Shown: positions 1 through 8,345 of the stretch, one piece after another
Layout of the letters: each line of letters begins with the position of its first letter
Position numbering within the stretch: position 1 is the stretch's first letter
DNA from: an uncultured Actinomycetes bacterium
Lineage (GTDB): Bacteria; Actinomycetota; Actinomycetes; S36-B12; UBA5976
DNA: 17,034 nt
Assembly: GCA_903951185.1 (NCBI GenBank)
Contig: CAJBBC010000030.1
Coordinates: forward strand, 1-17,034
Direction: 5' to 3'
The notes under the pieces: generated by a model
Seen by the model: only the letters and a program-made list of their open reading frames with translations
The model's database searches: none
What the model was told of the DNA's origin: nothing
Translations under genes and position numbers: made by a program

Positions 1-10
1 ATCTTTCAAA

Positions 11-50
11 ATAAAACTGGCGGGGATCTTGTGATCCTCGCCAGTTTTAT
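11..50. terminator. Bidirectional intrinsic terminator downstream of rho
   Basis: Two 18-base arms (11-28 and 33-50) are reverse complements except for one G-T pair, around a 4-base loop (29-32). The stem has a GC-rich centre and A/T-rich ends. On the plus strand it runs into TTTTATGCTTTTT; on the minus strand it gives TTTTAT followed by TTTTG. It can therefore stop transcripts from both sides. It lies 25 bp past the rho stop codon, so it most likely ends the rho transcript, and it may serve a convergent gene to the left of the window. Confidence 0.9.
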
Positions 51-74
51 GCTTTTTACGACTTTAAGTTGTGC

Positions 75-1694
75 TTAGTCGACGTTATCCATATCGTCCG
101 AACCCATGCCATTTGGTGCTTCTGGCGTTGTTTTTTGAACTTGGGATAGGAATTCGAAGTTACTCTTAGTTTCTTTTAATTTATTAAGTAGTAATTCGAT
201 ACCTGCTTGTTGATCGAGTGCATGTAGTACTCGACGTAGCTTCCAAATAACTTTTAGTTCGTCTGGCGCAAGCAGAATTTCTTCACGACGTGTACCCGAA
301 GATTCAATATCTACAGCTGGGAATACACGACGATCAGCAAGACGACGGTCTAGCTTAAGTTCCATATTTCCAGTTCCCTTGAATTCTTCGAAAATAACTT
401 CGTCCATTCGAGAGCCGGTTTCAACAAGCGCAGTAGCCAGAATAGTTAATGAGCCACCTTCTTCGATATTGCGAGCTGCACCGAAGAATTTTTTTGGTGG
501 ATAAAGTGCGGCTGAATCCACACCACCAGAAAGAATTCGACCAGAGGCCGGAGCGGACAAGTTATATGCGCGACCTAGACGAGTCATGGAGTCAAGAAGA
601 ATTACAACGTCATGACCCATCTCAACTAATCGCTTAGCACGTTCAATTGCAAGTTCGGCGATAGTTGTGTGATCCTCGGCTGGACGGTCGAAAGTTGAAG
701 CAATAACTTCACCCTTCACTGAGCGTTGCATGTCGGTAACTTCTTCAGGGCGTTCATCAACAAGAACTACCATTAAGTGAACTTCAGGATTGTTTTCAAC
801 AATTGCATTGGCAATATTCTGAAGGATCATAGTTTTACCAGCTTTAGGTGGCGAAACAATTAGTCCACGTTGGCCTTTACCAATTGGGGCTACCAGGTCA
901 ATTACGCGAGTAACTAAATTATTTGAAGTGGTTTCAAGGCGTAGTCGATCTTGTGGGTAAAGCGGAGTTAACTTACTAAAGTCAACACGGTTCTTTACTT
1001 CATCTGGGTCTAAGCCATTTACCGAATCAATTTTTACAAGTGGGTTAAATTTCTGCGGACGGTCACCTTCACGAGGTTGTTTTACTTGACCAGTAACAGC
1101 GTCACCTTTACGAAGGCCAAAACGCTTAACAAGTCCCATCGAAACATAGACATCGTTTGGTCCTGGTAAGTAACCAGTTGTCCGAACAAATGCGTAGTTA
1201 TCCAAGATGTCGACTATGCCACCTACCGGAAGTAGCACATCATCTTCGTTAATTTCTAAGTCATAGCCGCCATCACCACGGTTACCACGGTCACGTCGGT
1301 TACCGCGGTCGCGATCACGACCACGTCGGTTACCGCGGTCTTCGCGGTCATTGCGATTACCGCGATCATTGCGATCATTGCGATCATTGCGATCGCCACG
1401 GTCACTGCGCTCGCCACGGTCACTGCGCTCGCCACGGTTGCCGCGATCATTGCGATCACTGTTCTCGTCAGTTGAAGTTTCATCTGAATCTTGACTTGAT
1501 TCACTCTTTGCACTGCCAGCTGTGCGAGATGCGGAGCGATTTCCTCGGCCACCTTGCTTTGCAGTAATTTCTTTTAGTAGTTCTGCTTTGCGCATTCCTG
1601 CGGCACCATCAATACCTAAATCGGCAGCCATTGTGCGAAGTTCAGGAAGCAGCTTGCTATTCAACCCTTTATCTTGGGCGACTGTGTCGGTCAC
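75..1694 (-). CDS. rho: Transcription termination factor Rho
   Basis: Hexameric RNA-dependent ATPase/helicase that ends transcription at rut sites. The 539-residue product has a SAP-like Rho N-terminal helical domain (about 10-46), a low-complexity Arg/Asp/Asn/Gly-rich insertion (about 50-142), a cold-shock-like primary RNA-binding domain (about 148-225) and the RecA-type ATPase core. The P-loop PKAGKT is at 283-288. Further on are the Walker B region with VVILLDSMTRLGRAYN and the R-loop region with KGTGNMELKLDRR. Length exceeds the roughly 420 residues of E. coli Rho because of the insertion, as is usual in Actinobacteria. The start is GTG, preceded by AAGGA 7 nt upstream. It is last in the argS-lysA-hom-thrC-thrB-rho series, 164 bp from thrB, so it may have its own promoter. 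The ATPase core is fully typical. Confidence 0.97.
   Translation of the reverse strand: MTDTVAQDKGLNSKLLPELRTMAADLGIDGAAGMRKAELLKEITAKQGGRGNRSASRTAGSAKSESSQDSDETSTDENSDRNDRGNRGERSDRGERSDRGDRNDRNDRNDRGNRNDREDRGNRRGRDRDRGNRRDRGNRGDGGYDLEINEDDVLLPVGGIVDILDNYAFVRTTGYLPGPNDVYVSMGLVKRFGLRKGDAVTGQVKQPREGDRPQKFNPLVKIDSVNGLDPDEVKNRVDFSKLTPLYPQDRLRLETTSNNLVTRVIDLVAPIGKGQRGLIVSPPKAGKTMILQNIANAIVENNPEVHLMVVLVDERPEEVTDMQRSVKGEVIASTFDRPAEDHTTIAELAIERAKRLVEMGHDVVILLDSMTRLGRAYNLSAPASGRILSGGVDSAALYPPKKFFGAARNIEEGGSLTILATALVETGSRMDEVIFEEFKGTGNMELKLDRRLADRRVFPAVDIESSGTRREEILLAPDELKVIWKLRRVLHALDQQAGIELLLNKLKETKSNFEFLSQVQKTTPEAPNGMGSDDMDNVD
1275..1454 (-). repeat. In-frame short tandem repeats coding the Rho RGD/RN-rich insertion
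   Basis: Codons 81-140 of rho are built from short in-frame repeats. On the plus strand they read as four copies of GCGATCATT (9 bp, coding the Asn-Asp-Arg unit) near 1361-1396, and two full copies plus a partial one of an 18-bp unit (coding RGERSD) near 1393-1436. All units are multiples of three, so length changes keep the frame. The encoded tract is strongly charged (Arg against Asp/Glu) and lacks hydrophobic residues, as expected for a disordered RNA-binding segment. Such insertions are known in actinobacterial Rho proteins. Confidence 0.8.
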
Positions 1695-1858
1695 TTATGT
1701 GTCCTTTTATCTATTTAATAGTTGGATTTCGTTATCCAGCACTACACACGAAAGTTTCGCGATTTTTAGTGGGATTTCAGCGGGCGAAGAATTCACTGGC
1801 CGATGTGAAAACAATACCAGATTAAAGTGCCGACCGTGAAATTCGAGGTGTTTTTCCG
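1695..1858 (-). promoter_or_regulatory. thrB-rho intergenic leader
   Basis: The 164 bp between the thrB stop and the rho start is the second longest gap in the left block. It holds an inverted repeat TGGAT/ATCCA (1723-1727 and 1734-1738, 6-nt loop), an AT-rich dyad CTATT-T-AATAG just before the rho ribosome binding site, and CGAAA-G-TTTCG near 1748-1760. I see no convincing terminator after thrB and no clear -35/-10 pair. Its length suggests a separate rho promoter or an autoregulatory leader, which is inference from the known self-attenuation of rho in other bacteria. Confidence 0.3.
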
Positions 1859-2752
1859 TTAGTTAACGGGGACAAATGCACCCTCATTGGCAATGGCTAA
1901 CGCTGTCCCAGTAAAGCCGGCTACGGATATCAGGCCAAGAGCTAAATTGGCATTCTCTGCAGTTGCCAAAGCAAGCACACTCGGACCAGCTCCACTTATA
2001 CAAGCAGCGATACCTTTTTCACGAAGTAAATCTACTAACTTCATTGACTCTGGGTAAGCCGAGCGACGGTATTGCTGATGTAAACGATCTGCCGTTGCAT
2101 CAAGTAAGGAACTTGGATCAGCCACCAAAGCGGCAACTAATAGAGCAGTCCGTGCTGAGTTAAATACAGCATCTACGTGCGCAATTTGAGTTGGTATTAA
2201 TTCGCGGGCTTTTTCTGTTGATAGCTCGGCATCTGGGATCCCAACTATTGGCACAATGGCAGGATTCACATTCATTGCTCGAGTATTTGCTTGACCTTCT
2301 GATGTTTCCCAAGAAATAGTCAAACCACCCATCAAACAAGCCGAAACGTTATCTGGGTGCCCTTCAATGTTTGTGGCTTCTTGCAAGATGTAATCGTCAC
2401 CTATTTCAAGTCCAGTTAACTCTCGAGTCAAAATTAAGCCAGCAACAATTGCGGCAGCAGATGAGCCAAGACCGCGTCCCTGCGGAATTGCGTTAGCGCA
2501 AGTTAATTTAAACCCACCAATTTCAACTCCAAGTTGCTTCGCCGTTTGAATAATTGTTTGGGCAATCAAATGGCTTTCATCTTTGGGTAAATTTTCTGAG
2601 CCAATCCCAGTAACCGAGACTTCAACTTGGTTATCGCCAGTTAGTTGCGCGGTGATTACATCACGAAGGTCCAAAGCTAGGGCTAAGGAGTCATAGCCAG
2701 GTCCGAGATTTGCACTTGATGCAGGAACACTTACAGTAACTTTTTTACTCAT
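1859..2752 (-). CDS. thrB: Homoserine kinase
   Basis: Phosphorylates L-homoserine with ATP to O-phospho-L-homoserine, the substrate of the ThrC encoded just upstream. The 297-residue protein is a GHMP-family kinase. It has the N-terminal motif with PASSANLGPGYDSL (10-23), the glycine/serine-rich ATP loop with IPQGRGLGSSAAA (89-101), and the C-terminal GHMP motif with CISGAGPSVLAL near 252-263. Length is normal. The ATG overlaps the thrC stop codon by 4 bp (ATGA), so the two are translationally coupled and surely co-transcribed. Nothing is truncated or odd. Confidence 0.96.
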   Translation of the reverse strand: MSKKVTVSVPASSANLGPGYDSLALALDLRDVITAQLTGDNQVEVSVTGIGSENLPKDESHLIAQTIIQTAKQLGVEIGGFKLTCANAIPQGRGLGSSAAAIVAGLILTRELTGLEIGDDYILQEATNIEGHPDNVSACLMGGLTISWETSEGQANTRAMNVNPAIVPIVGIPDAELSTEKARELIPTQIAHVDAVFNSARTALLVAALVADPSSLLDATADRLHQQYRRSAYPESMKLVDLLREKGIAACISGAGPSVLALATAENANLALGLISVAGFTGTALAIANEGAFVPVN

Positions 2753-3810
2753 TGAGCCAGGCCTAAAGTAACTGCTGCTGCATGTGCATCAACTGGAACC
2801 ACAGTTGGATCTTGGGCATCTTTTAGCGCCCATTGGGTATCTTTCAATCCATTACCGGTAACTGTGCAAGTAATGACTGCATTTGCCGGGATTTCACCGC
2901 GACCAGCTTTATTAATTAAGCCAGCAACACTTGCAGCACTTGCTGGCTCAACGAAAATACCTTCACGACTACTTAAGAGTGAATGCGCAGCCAAAATTTC
3001 TTCATCAGTCACACTGTCAATTAAGCCACCTGATTCATCACGAGCACCGATAGCCAAATCCCAAGAAGCCGGCTTCCCAATCCGAATTGCCGTTGCAATA
3101 GTTTCTGGGTGATCAATTGGATGTCCAGCCACAAAAGGAGCTGCGCCTGCTGCTTGAAATCCCCACATCGCCGGACGATGGGTGGCTAATCCGTCTTTGA
3201 AGTACTCAGTGAAACCTAGCCAGTAAGCACTAATGTTTCCAGCATTTCCAACCGGTAAACAATGTATATCGGGCGCATCGCCAAGTTCATCCACGATTTC
3301 AAATGCCGCTGTCTTTTGTCCTTGTAAGCGAACTGGATTTACAGAATTAACTAAAGCTATTGGGTAATTTTCGGCAAGTTCGCGTGCAACGGTTAAACAG
3401 TCATCAAAGTTTCCGTCGACTTGAAGTATTTTTGCGCCATGCGCTACAGCTTGGGCAAGTTTACCCATCGCAATTTTTCCTTGTGGAATTAAAACTGCAC
3501 TAGTTATTCCAGCTTTGGCTGCGTAAGCCGCAGCTGACGCACTCGTATTTCCAGTTGATGCACAAATAACCGCTTTCGCACCACCGGCAACGGCGTGCGT
3601 TATTGCAAGGGTCATACCGCGATCTTTAAATGAACCGGTTGGATTCATTCCTTCTACTTTTAAATAAACTTTTGCGCCAACGCGATCTGAAATTTCACAT
3701 GCATAAATAAGTGGAGTGCCACCTTCGCCAAGAGTAATCACAACATCTGATGGTGAAATTGGTAAGCGATCGCGATATTCACCAATAATTCCACGCCATT
3801 GATGTGCCAT
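2749..3810 (-). CDS. thrC: Threonine synthase
   Basis: PLP-dependent enzyme converting O-phosphohomoserine to L-threonine, the last step of threonine synthesis. From the chosen start the product has 353 residues. PLP binds Lys62 in GSFKDRGM, and the phosphate-binding loop PVGNAGN follows later; both are typical of fold-type II short actinobacterial ThrC. The open frame extends 14 codons further upstream, to 3852, into the hom coding region. I chose the ATG at 3810 because actinobacterial ThrC begins close to the HQWRGIIxEYRDRLP motif, because it leaves only 1 bp after the hom stop, and because AAGGTGG in the hom 3' end can act as its ribosome binding site. It overlaps thrB by 4 bp. Confidence 0.95.
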   Translation of the reverse strand: MAHQWRGIIGEYRDRLPISPSDVVITLGEGGTPLIYACEISDRVGAKVYLKVEGMNPTGSFKDRGMTLAITHAVAGGAKAVICASTGNTSASAAAYAAKAGITSAVLIPQGKIAMGKLAQAVAHGAKILQVDGNFDDCLTVARELAENYPIALVNSVNPVRLQGQKTAAFEIVDELGDAPDIHCLPVGNAGNISAYWLGFTEYFKDGLATHRPAMWGFQAAGAAPFVAGHPIDHPETIATAIRIGKPASWDLAIGARDESGGLIDSVTDEEILAAHSLLSSREGIFVEPASAASVAGLINKAGRGEIPANAVITCTVTGNGLKDTQWALKDAQDPTVVPVDAHAAAVTLGLAQ

Positions 3811-3811
3811 A

Positions 3812-5101
3812 TTAAACTGCGCCACCTTCAACGCGCATGACACCAATAACATCTCTAACTTCAGGCATTTTACTTAATGTTTCAACGGTGGCTTGAAGTT
3901 TTGCATCAGTTGCTTTGTGAGTTCGAATAATCAAACCAGCATCATCACCAACACCGTCCTGACGAACCGCCTGTATTGAAACATCATGTTTTGCAAATGC
4001 ACTGGATATTGCAGCAAGTACACCGGATTCGTCAGCCACTCGAAGATTTAAGTAATACGCAGTTACCGCCTCACCGATTCCGCGTATTTTCAAATCGGCA
4101 TAAGTACTTTGTGCTGGACCAAGACTGCCAGCAACGCGATTACGGGCAGCCGCCACAATATCGCCAAGTACTGAAGATGCCGTTGGAACTCCACCGGCAC
4201 CGCGTCCGTAAAACATCATTTGACCAGCTGCTTGGGCTTCAACGAATACAGCATTAAATGCATCACGCACACTTGCTAACGGATGACTTTGTGGAACCAT
4301 GGCCGGATGTACTCGAACAATAATCCCCAAATCATCTGGAGTTATTTCCGCAATAGCTAACAACTTAATTACATAACCCAAAGATTTTGCAGCTGCGATA
4401 TCAGCGGCGGTTACTTTTGAAATACCTTCACGATAAACATCCGCTGAAGTTACATTGGTATGAAAAGCTAGGCCAGCAAGAATTGCCGCTTTGGCCGCAG
4501 AATCAAAACCTTCTACATCTGCAGTGGGATCGGCTTCGGCATAACCAAGCGCTTGTGCTTCTGCTAAAACATCTGCGTAGTTAGCGCCATCAGAGTACAT
4601 CTTGCTCAAAATAAAATTAGTCGTTCCATTCACTATGCCAAGTAAGCGCATAACTTTGTCACCAGCAAGTGATTCACGAAGTGGTCGAAGTAATGGAATT
4701 GCACCAGCCACTGCTGCTTCGTAATAAAGGTCAACACCTTTTTCTTCAGCAAGCTTATGTAAATGTGCACCATGTTCAGCTAGTAAAGCTTTATTCGCGG
4801 TGACTATGGATGATCCGTGTGTGATTGCCATTTCAATAAGAGTTTTAGCTGGTTCTATTCCACCAATAACTTCGACCACAATGTCTGCGCCTGATTGGGC
4901 CAATTTTGTGGCATCAGTTGTAAGTAATTTCGGATCAACACCATCGCGAGACTTTTTAATATCTTGTACGGCCACACCATTAAGAACTATTGGTCGGCCG
5001 ATTCGTGCAGAAAGATCCTGAGCCTGTTCAACAAGAAGTTTTGCAACCGAAGCGCCAACTGTTCCGCCACCAAGCAGTACAACAGAAAGCGGCGAAACCA
5101 T
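3812..5101 (-). CDS. hom: Homoserine dehydrogenase (with ACT domain)
   Basis: NAD(P)-dependent reduction of aspartate semialdehyde to homoserine, the branch point toward threonine and methionine. The 429-residue protein has an N-terminal Rossmann fold with GGGTVG (11-16), the catalytic/dimerisation region with GAIPLLRPLRESLAGD, NGTTNFILSKM and DPTADVEGFDSAAKAAIL, and the GRGAGGVPTASSVLGD segment. A C-terminal ACT domain (about 349-425) is the usual site of threonine feedback inhibition. The ATG has a strong Shine-Dalgarno AGGAG 5 nt upstream. It is separated from lysA by 146 bp containing an inverted repeat, so it may start its own hom-thrC-thrB transcript. Confidence 0.97.
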   Translation of the reverse strand: MVSPLSVVLLGGGTVGASVAKLLVEQAQDLSARIGRPIVLNGVAVQDIKKSRDGVDPKLLTTDATKLAQSGADIVVEVIGGIEPAKTLIEMAITHGSSIVTANKALLAEHGAHLHKLAEEKGVDLYYEAAVAGAIPLLRPLRESLAGDKVMRLLGIVNGTTNFILSKMYSDGANYADVLAEAQALGYAEADPTADVEGFDSAAKAAILAGLAFHTNVTSADVYREGISKVTAADIAAAKSLGYVIKLLAIAEITPDDLGIIVRVHPAMVPQSHPLASVRDAFNAVFVEAQAAGQMMFYGRGAGGVPTASSVLGDIVAAARNRVAGSLGPAQSTYADLKIRGIGEAVTAYYLNLRVADESGVLAAISSAFAKHDVSIQAVRQDGVGDDAGLIIRTHKATDAKLQATVETLSKMPEVRDVIGVMRVEGGAV

Positions 5102-5144
5102 AGCGTCTCCTAAATTCAGTTCTAATTAATCAAATAATTTCTAG

Positions 5145-5170
5145 CCGTACAAATTTGATATCTTGTACGG
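5145..5170 (-). promoter_or_regulatory. Inverted repeat in the hom leader, possible operator
   Basis: CCGTACAA (5145-5152) and TTGTACGG (5163-5170) are perfect reverse complements around a 10-nt spacer that contains the palindrome GATATC on the minus strand. The dyad lies 44 bp upstream of the hom ATG. On the minus strand the TTGTAC of its distal arm could double as a -35 element, with an AT-rich -10-like region (TTAATT) 17 nt on. No U-run follows, so a terminator is unlikely. It could be a repressor operator over a hom promoter or an mRNA hairpin; no specific regulator can be named. Confidence 0.45.
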
Positions 5171-5247
5171 TCTAACACTTACACGAATTAATTAGGGCTC
5201 AAGGTTTAAGTCTGGCAGAACTCAACAATTCAACCAAAAATAGAAAG

Positions 5248-6594
5248 TTACTTAATGCCAGGATCTAGTGCGAGTAAATCATCCATAGTTTCTCGACGCA
5301 GTAAAACTTGAGATTTGCCGTCTTTTACCGAAACTACCGCCGGTCTTGGCAAGAAATTGTAGTTACTGGACATTGGTCGGCAATAAGCTCCAGTGCCAGC
5401 AACAGCAAGCAGATCCCCTGGTGCTAAATCGGCTGGTAACAAAGTGTCTCGAACCACAATGTCACCGCTCTCACAATGTTTGCCAACTACGCGAGATGTA
5501 ACTGCCAGCGCTGCAGTTTGGCGAGATGCCAAGGCAACTGTGTACTGGGCGTCATATAAAGCGGTCCGGATGTTGTCGCTCATGCCACCATCAACACTGA
5601 TGTAGTGGCGCACTAATTCGTCAGTTACCAAAACTGGTTTCACTGTGCCAATTTCATAAACAGTAATTGCTGCGCCACCAACTATCGCCCGACCTGGCTC
5701 AACTGCAAGTTTTGGTAATGGGAAGTGCACTCGGGCGCATTCAGTCGAGATAATTTCATGGATAGCTTTGGCCATATGTCCGACTTGAATTGGGTCATCT
5801 TCAGGAATGTATGCGATACCCATTCCGCCACCAACATTTAATTCAGTAACTGTGAAATCAAATTTCTTTCGCACTGTGTCAGCCAGTTCAACAATACGAT
5901 GTGCCGCAATTTCAAAACCAGAAGCATCAAAAATCTGTGAACCAATATGTGAATGTAAACCAAGTAGCGAAAGAGATGGCTGACTTAGCACTAGCTCAAT
6001 TGCGTCGAGGGCTGCGCCTGAAGCTATCGATAAGCCGAACTTTTGATCTTCATGTGCAGTCGAAATGGCCTCGTGTGTATGCGCTTCAACGCCAAGAGTT
6101 ACTCGAACTAGAACTTGTTGAGTTACTCCCTTTACTGCAGCAATCTGACTCAATCTAGATATTTCAACCAAGCTATCAACGACTATTCGACCAACGCCTA
6201 CTTCAACAGCTTTTTCTAATTCAGGCACACTTTTGTTATTGCCATGAAACAAGATACTTTCCGGTTTAACGCCAGCTCGAAGAGCAACTTCTAGTTCACC
6301 ACCGGTGCAGACATCAATTCGCAAACCCTCTTCGACTAACCACTTTGCAACAGTTGTGGATAGGAAAGCTTTACCTGCATAGTAAATATCAGTCGGCACA
6401 TCTGCTGTGTTGTAAGCAGATAAATACTGACGAGCGCGCTCACGAATATGTGCTTCATCAAATATAAATAATGGTGAACCATATTCTTCAACGAGTGAAG
6501 TTACGCTTAATCCCCCAATTGTAATTTCACCTCTGGAATTTCGATCTGCAGTATCCGGCCAAATTTTCGGATCTAATTCAATTGAATCGACCAT
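5248..6594 (-). CDS. lysA: Diaminopimelate decarboxylase
   Basis: PLP enzyme that decarboxylates meso-diaminopimelate to L-lysine, the last lysine step. The 448-residue protein is a fold-type III alanine-racemase/ornithine-decarboxylase-like barrel. The PLP lysine is Lys75 in YYAGKAF. The HSHIGSQIFD motif, the phosphate-binding EPGRAIVG, the CESGDIV segment with the active-site cysteine and GAYCRPMSSNYN near the C-terminus are all present. Length matches the family. The ATG at 6594 lies 2 bp after the argS stop, so the two are one transcript. There is no room for a lysine riboswitch in front of it. It is followed by a 146-bp gap before hom. Confidence 0.97.
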   Translation of the reverse strand: MVDSIELDPKIWPDTADRNSRGEITIGGLSVTSLVEEYGSPLFIFDEAHIRERARQYLSAYNTADVPTDIYYAGKAFLSTTVAKWLVEEGLRIDVCTGGELEVALRAGVKPESILFHGNNKSVPELEKAVEVGVGRIVVDSLVEISRLSQIAAVKGVTQQVLVRVTLGVEAHTHEAISTAHEDQKFGLSIASGAALDAIELVLSQPSLSLLGLHSHIGSQIFDASGFEIAAHRIVELADTVRKKFDFTVTELNVGGGMGIAYIPEDDPIQVGHMAKAIHEIISTECARVHFPLPKLAVEPGRAIVGGAAITVYEIGTVKPVLVTDELVRHYISVDGGMSDNIRTALYDAQYTVALASRQTAALAVTSRVVGKHCESGDIVVRDTLLPADLAPGDLLAVAGTGAYCRPMSSNYNFLPRPAVVSVKDGKSQVLLRRETMDDLLALDPGIK

Positions 6595-6596
6595 CG

Positions 6597-8276
6597 TTAC
6601 ATTCGTTCTGGTGCCGAAACACCAAGCAGACTTAAGCCGTTAAAAATTGTTTGTCGGGCGGCGGCACATAACCAGAGTCGAGCAATATTTAAATCTGTTA
6701 CCGAATCATCGCCTTGCGGTAATACTCGGCAAGCTGCATAAAACTGGTGATACCCAGTGGCTACTTCCTCTAAGAACCTGGCGATCCGATGTGGCTCTCG
6801 AAGTTCGGCAGCTGAAGCAACCACTCTTGGATAATCTGCAAGTAGCCCCAGTAATTGCCCTTCACGTTCGTCCGTTAGTAAGCCAGGCTGAAAAGTATCT
6901 GGGTTCCAATTAGTTTCTGGTAACAGTTTTAATTCAACTGCGTTGCGAATAACTGAAGCAATTCGTGCATGCGCGTACTGCACGTAATAAACCGGATTGT
7001 CATTTGTACGTGAAACTAATAAATCCAAATCTAGAACTAGAGGAGAATCAACTGGGTAACGAATTAAGGTATAGCGAGCTGCATCAACGCCAACTTCATC
7101 AACAAGATCCTCGAGCGTAATAATATTTCCGGCCCGTTTCGAAAGTCGAACTTCTTCGCCATTCTTCATCATCTTGACCATCTGCCCGATTGGCAATTCG
7201 ATGTTTTCATTTGGATTATCGCCAGCGCAGGCGCTAATTGCCTTAAGTCGATTTACATAACCGTGGTGATCGGCGCCCAATAAGTAAATACAAATATCAA
7301 ACCCACGCGAACGTTTATCAACATAATATGCAGTGTCTGAAGCAAAGTAAGTTAATTCACCATCTGCTTTAACAAGTACCCGATCTTTATCATCATTAAA
7401 TGTTGTCGTCCGTAACCAGGTTGCGCCGTCTAGTTCGAAAATATGTCCTTGCTCGCGTAATTTTGTAAATGCTCGCTCAACTGCGCCACTTGAATGAAGT
7501 GTGCGCTCGCTATACCAAACATCAAAGTGGGTATTAAATAATGCCAATACTCGCTTTTGATCTTTTAATTGAAGTTCATAAGCGGCTTCACGAAATGCCT
7601 CACTGCGTTGTGGCTCAGCTAAATTTTTAATATCTGGTTGGTTAGCCAAAATTTCATTCGCTAAATCACCAATATAAGCACCGTGATATCCATCTTCAGG
7701 TACTTTTTCGCCTAAGGCCAACGCTTTAACAGATTCGCCGAATTTTTCCATCTGCACGCCGCGGTCATTAATGTAAAACTCTCGAGTTGATTCGGCTCCA
7801 ACTGCTTCAAGCACTCGAGCAATCGCATCGCCTACTGCCGCCCAACGGGTATGACCTAGATGTAATGGGCCGGTTGGATTGGCGGAAATGAATTCAACAT
7901 TTACTTTTTTCCCGGCTAGCGAAGTTCCGCGGCCAAAACCATTACCTTGCTGGACAATCTGGCGGACTAATTCACCTTGGCTAGCCGCTGACAATTTAAT
8001 ATTGATGAAACCAGGACCCGCTATTTCACAACTTTCGATACCCGGGGCAGCTGCGATAAGTGGCAACAAAATTTCGGCAACTGCGCGCGGATTTAAGCCA
8101 ACTTTTTTTGAAATTTGCAAGGCAACGTTTGTAGCCCAGTCGCCATGATCTTGATTCTTTGGCCGCTCGACGACAACTTCAGTTGGAATATCAGCATGAT
8201 CTAGATTTAACTTGCTGGCAGTTACTGCGCTAGTGACCGCTAATCGGATGTGCTCGGCGAGATCCTGCGGTGTCAT
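6597..8276 (-). CDS. argS: Arginyl-tRNA synthetase
   Basis: Class I aminoacyl-tRNA synthetase charging tRNA-Arg with arginine. The 559-residue protein has an N-terminal additional domain with the typical DHGDWATNVAL region (about 43-53), then the Rossmann catalytic domain with the HIGH-type motif HLGH at 139-142 (in SANPTGPLHLGH), a KMSKS-like loop LSKRAGN at 378-384, and a C-terminal DALR anticodon-binding domain (about 440-559). Length is normal. The ATG at 8276 is preceded by AGGA about 9 nt upstream. It is the first gene of the argS-lysA block, 69 bp downstream of the gntR stop. I see no terminator in that gap, so read-through from the regulator is possible. Confidence 0.97.
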   Translation of the reverse strand: MTPQDLAEHIRLAVTSAVTASKLNLDHADIPTEVVVERPKNQDHGDWATNVALQISKKVGLNPRAVAEILLPLIAAAPGIESCEIAGPGFINIKLSAASQGELVRQIVQQGNGFGRGTSLAGKKVNVEFISANPTGPLHLGHTRWAAVGDAIARVLEAVGAESTREFYINDRGVQMEKFGESVKALALGEKVPEDGYHGAYIGDLANEILANQPDIKNLAEPQRSEAFREAAYELQLKDQKRVLALFNTHFDVWYSERTLHSSGAVERAFTKLREQGHIFELDGATWLRTTTFNDDKDRVLVKADGELTYFASDTAYYVDKRSRGFDICIYLLGADHHGYVNRLKAISACAGDNPNENIELPIGQMVKMMKNGEEVRLSKRAGNIITLEDLVDEVGVDAARYTLIRYPVDSPLVLDLDLLVSRTNDNPVYYVQYAHARIASVIRNAVELKLLPETNWNPDTFQPGLLTDEREGQLLGLLADYPRVVASAAELREPHRIARFLEEVATGYHQFYAACRVLPQGDDSVTDLNIARLWLCAAARQTIFNGLSLLGVSAPERM

Positions 8277-8345
8277 ACGTCAAAATCCTACCTAATCAAA
8301 CACTAATAGTCGAAGACAACTCAGTAATTAGCTCAGGCCTACCGA

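Noticed and set aside
1275..1454. Regular short repeats that might be taken for a CRISPR array
   Set aside because: Units are 9 and 18 bp with no spacers, are in frame, and code the Arg/Asp-rich part of Rho.
1522..1839. Plus-strand open frame across the rho start and leader
   Set aside because: It overlaps the conserved rho N-terminus in antisense and has no ribosome site or known family.
3811..3852. A 14-codon N-terminal extension of ThrC
   Set aside because: It would overlap the end of hom by about 40 bp, has no family similarity, and the internal ATG at 3810 has a ribosome site and the usual N-terminus.
5145..5170. Terminator between lysA and hom
   Set aside because: The 8-bp stem is only half GC, has a 10-nt loop, and is not followed by a U-run on the minus strand.
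6595..6600. Lysine riboswitch upstream of lysA
   Set aside because: Only 2 bp separate argS and lysA, and no L-box aptamer sequence is present upstream.
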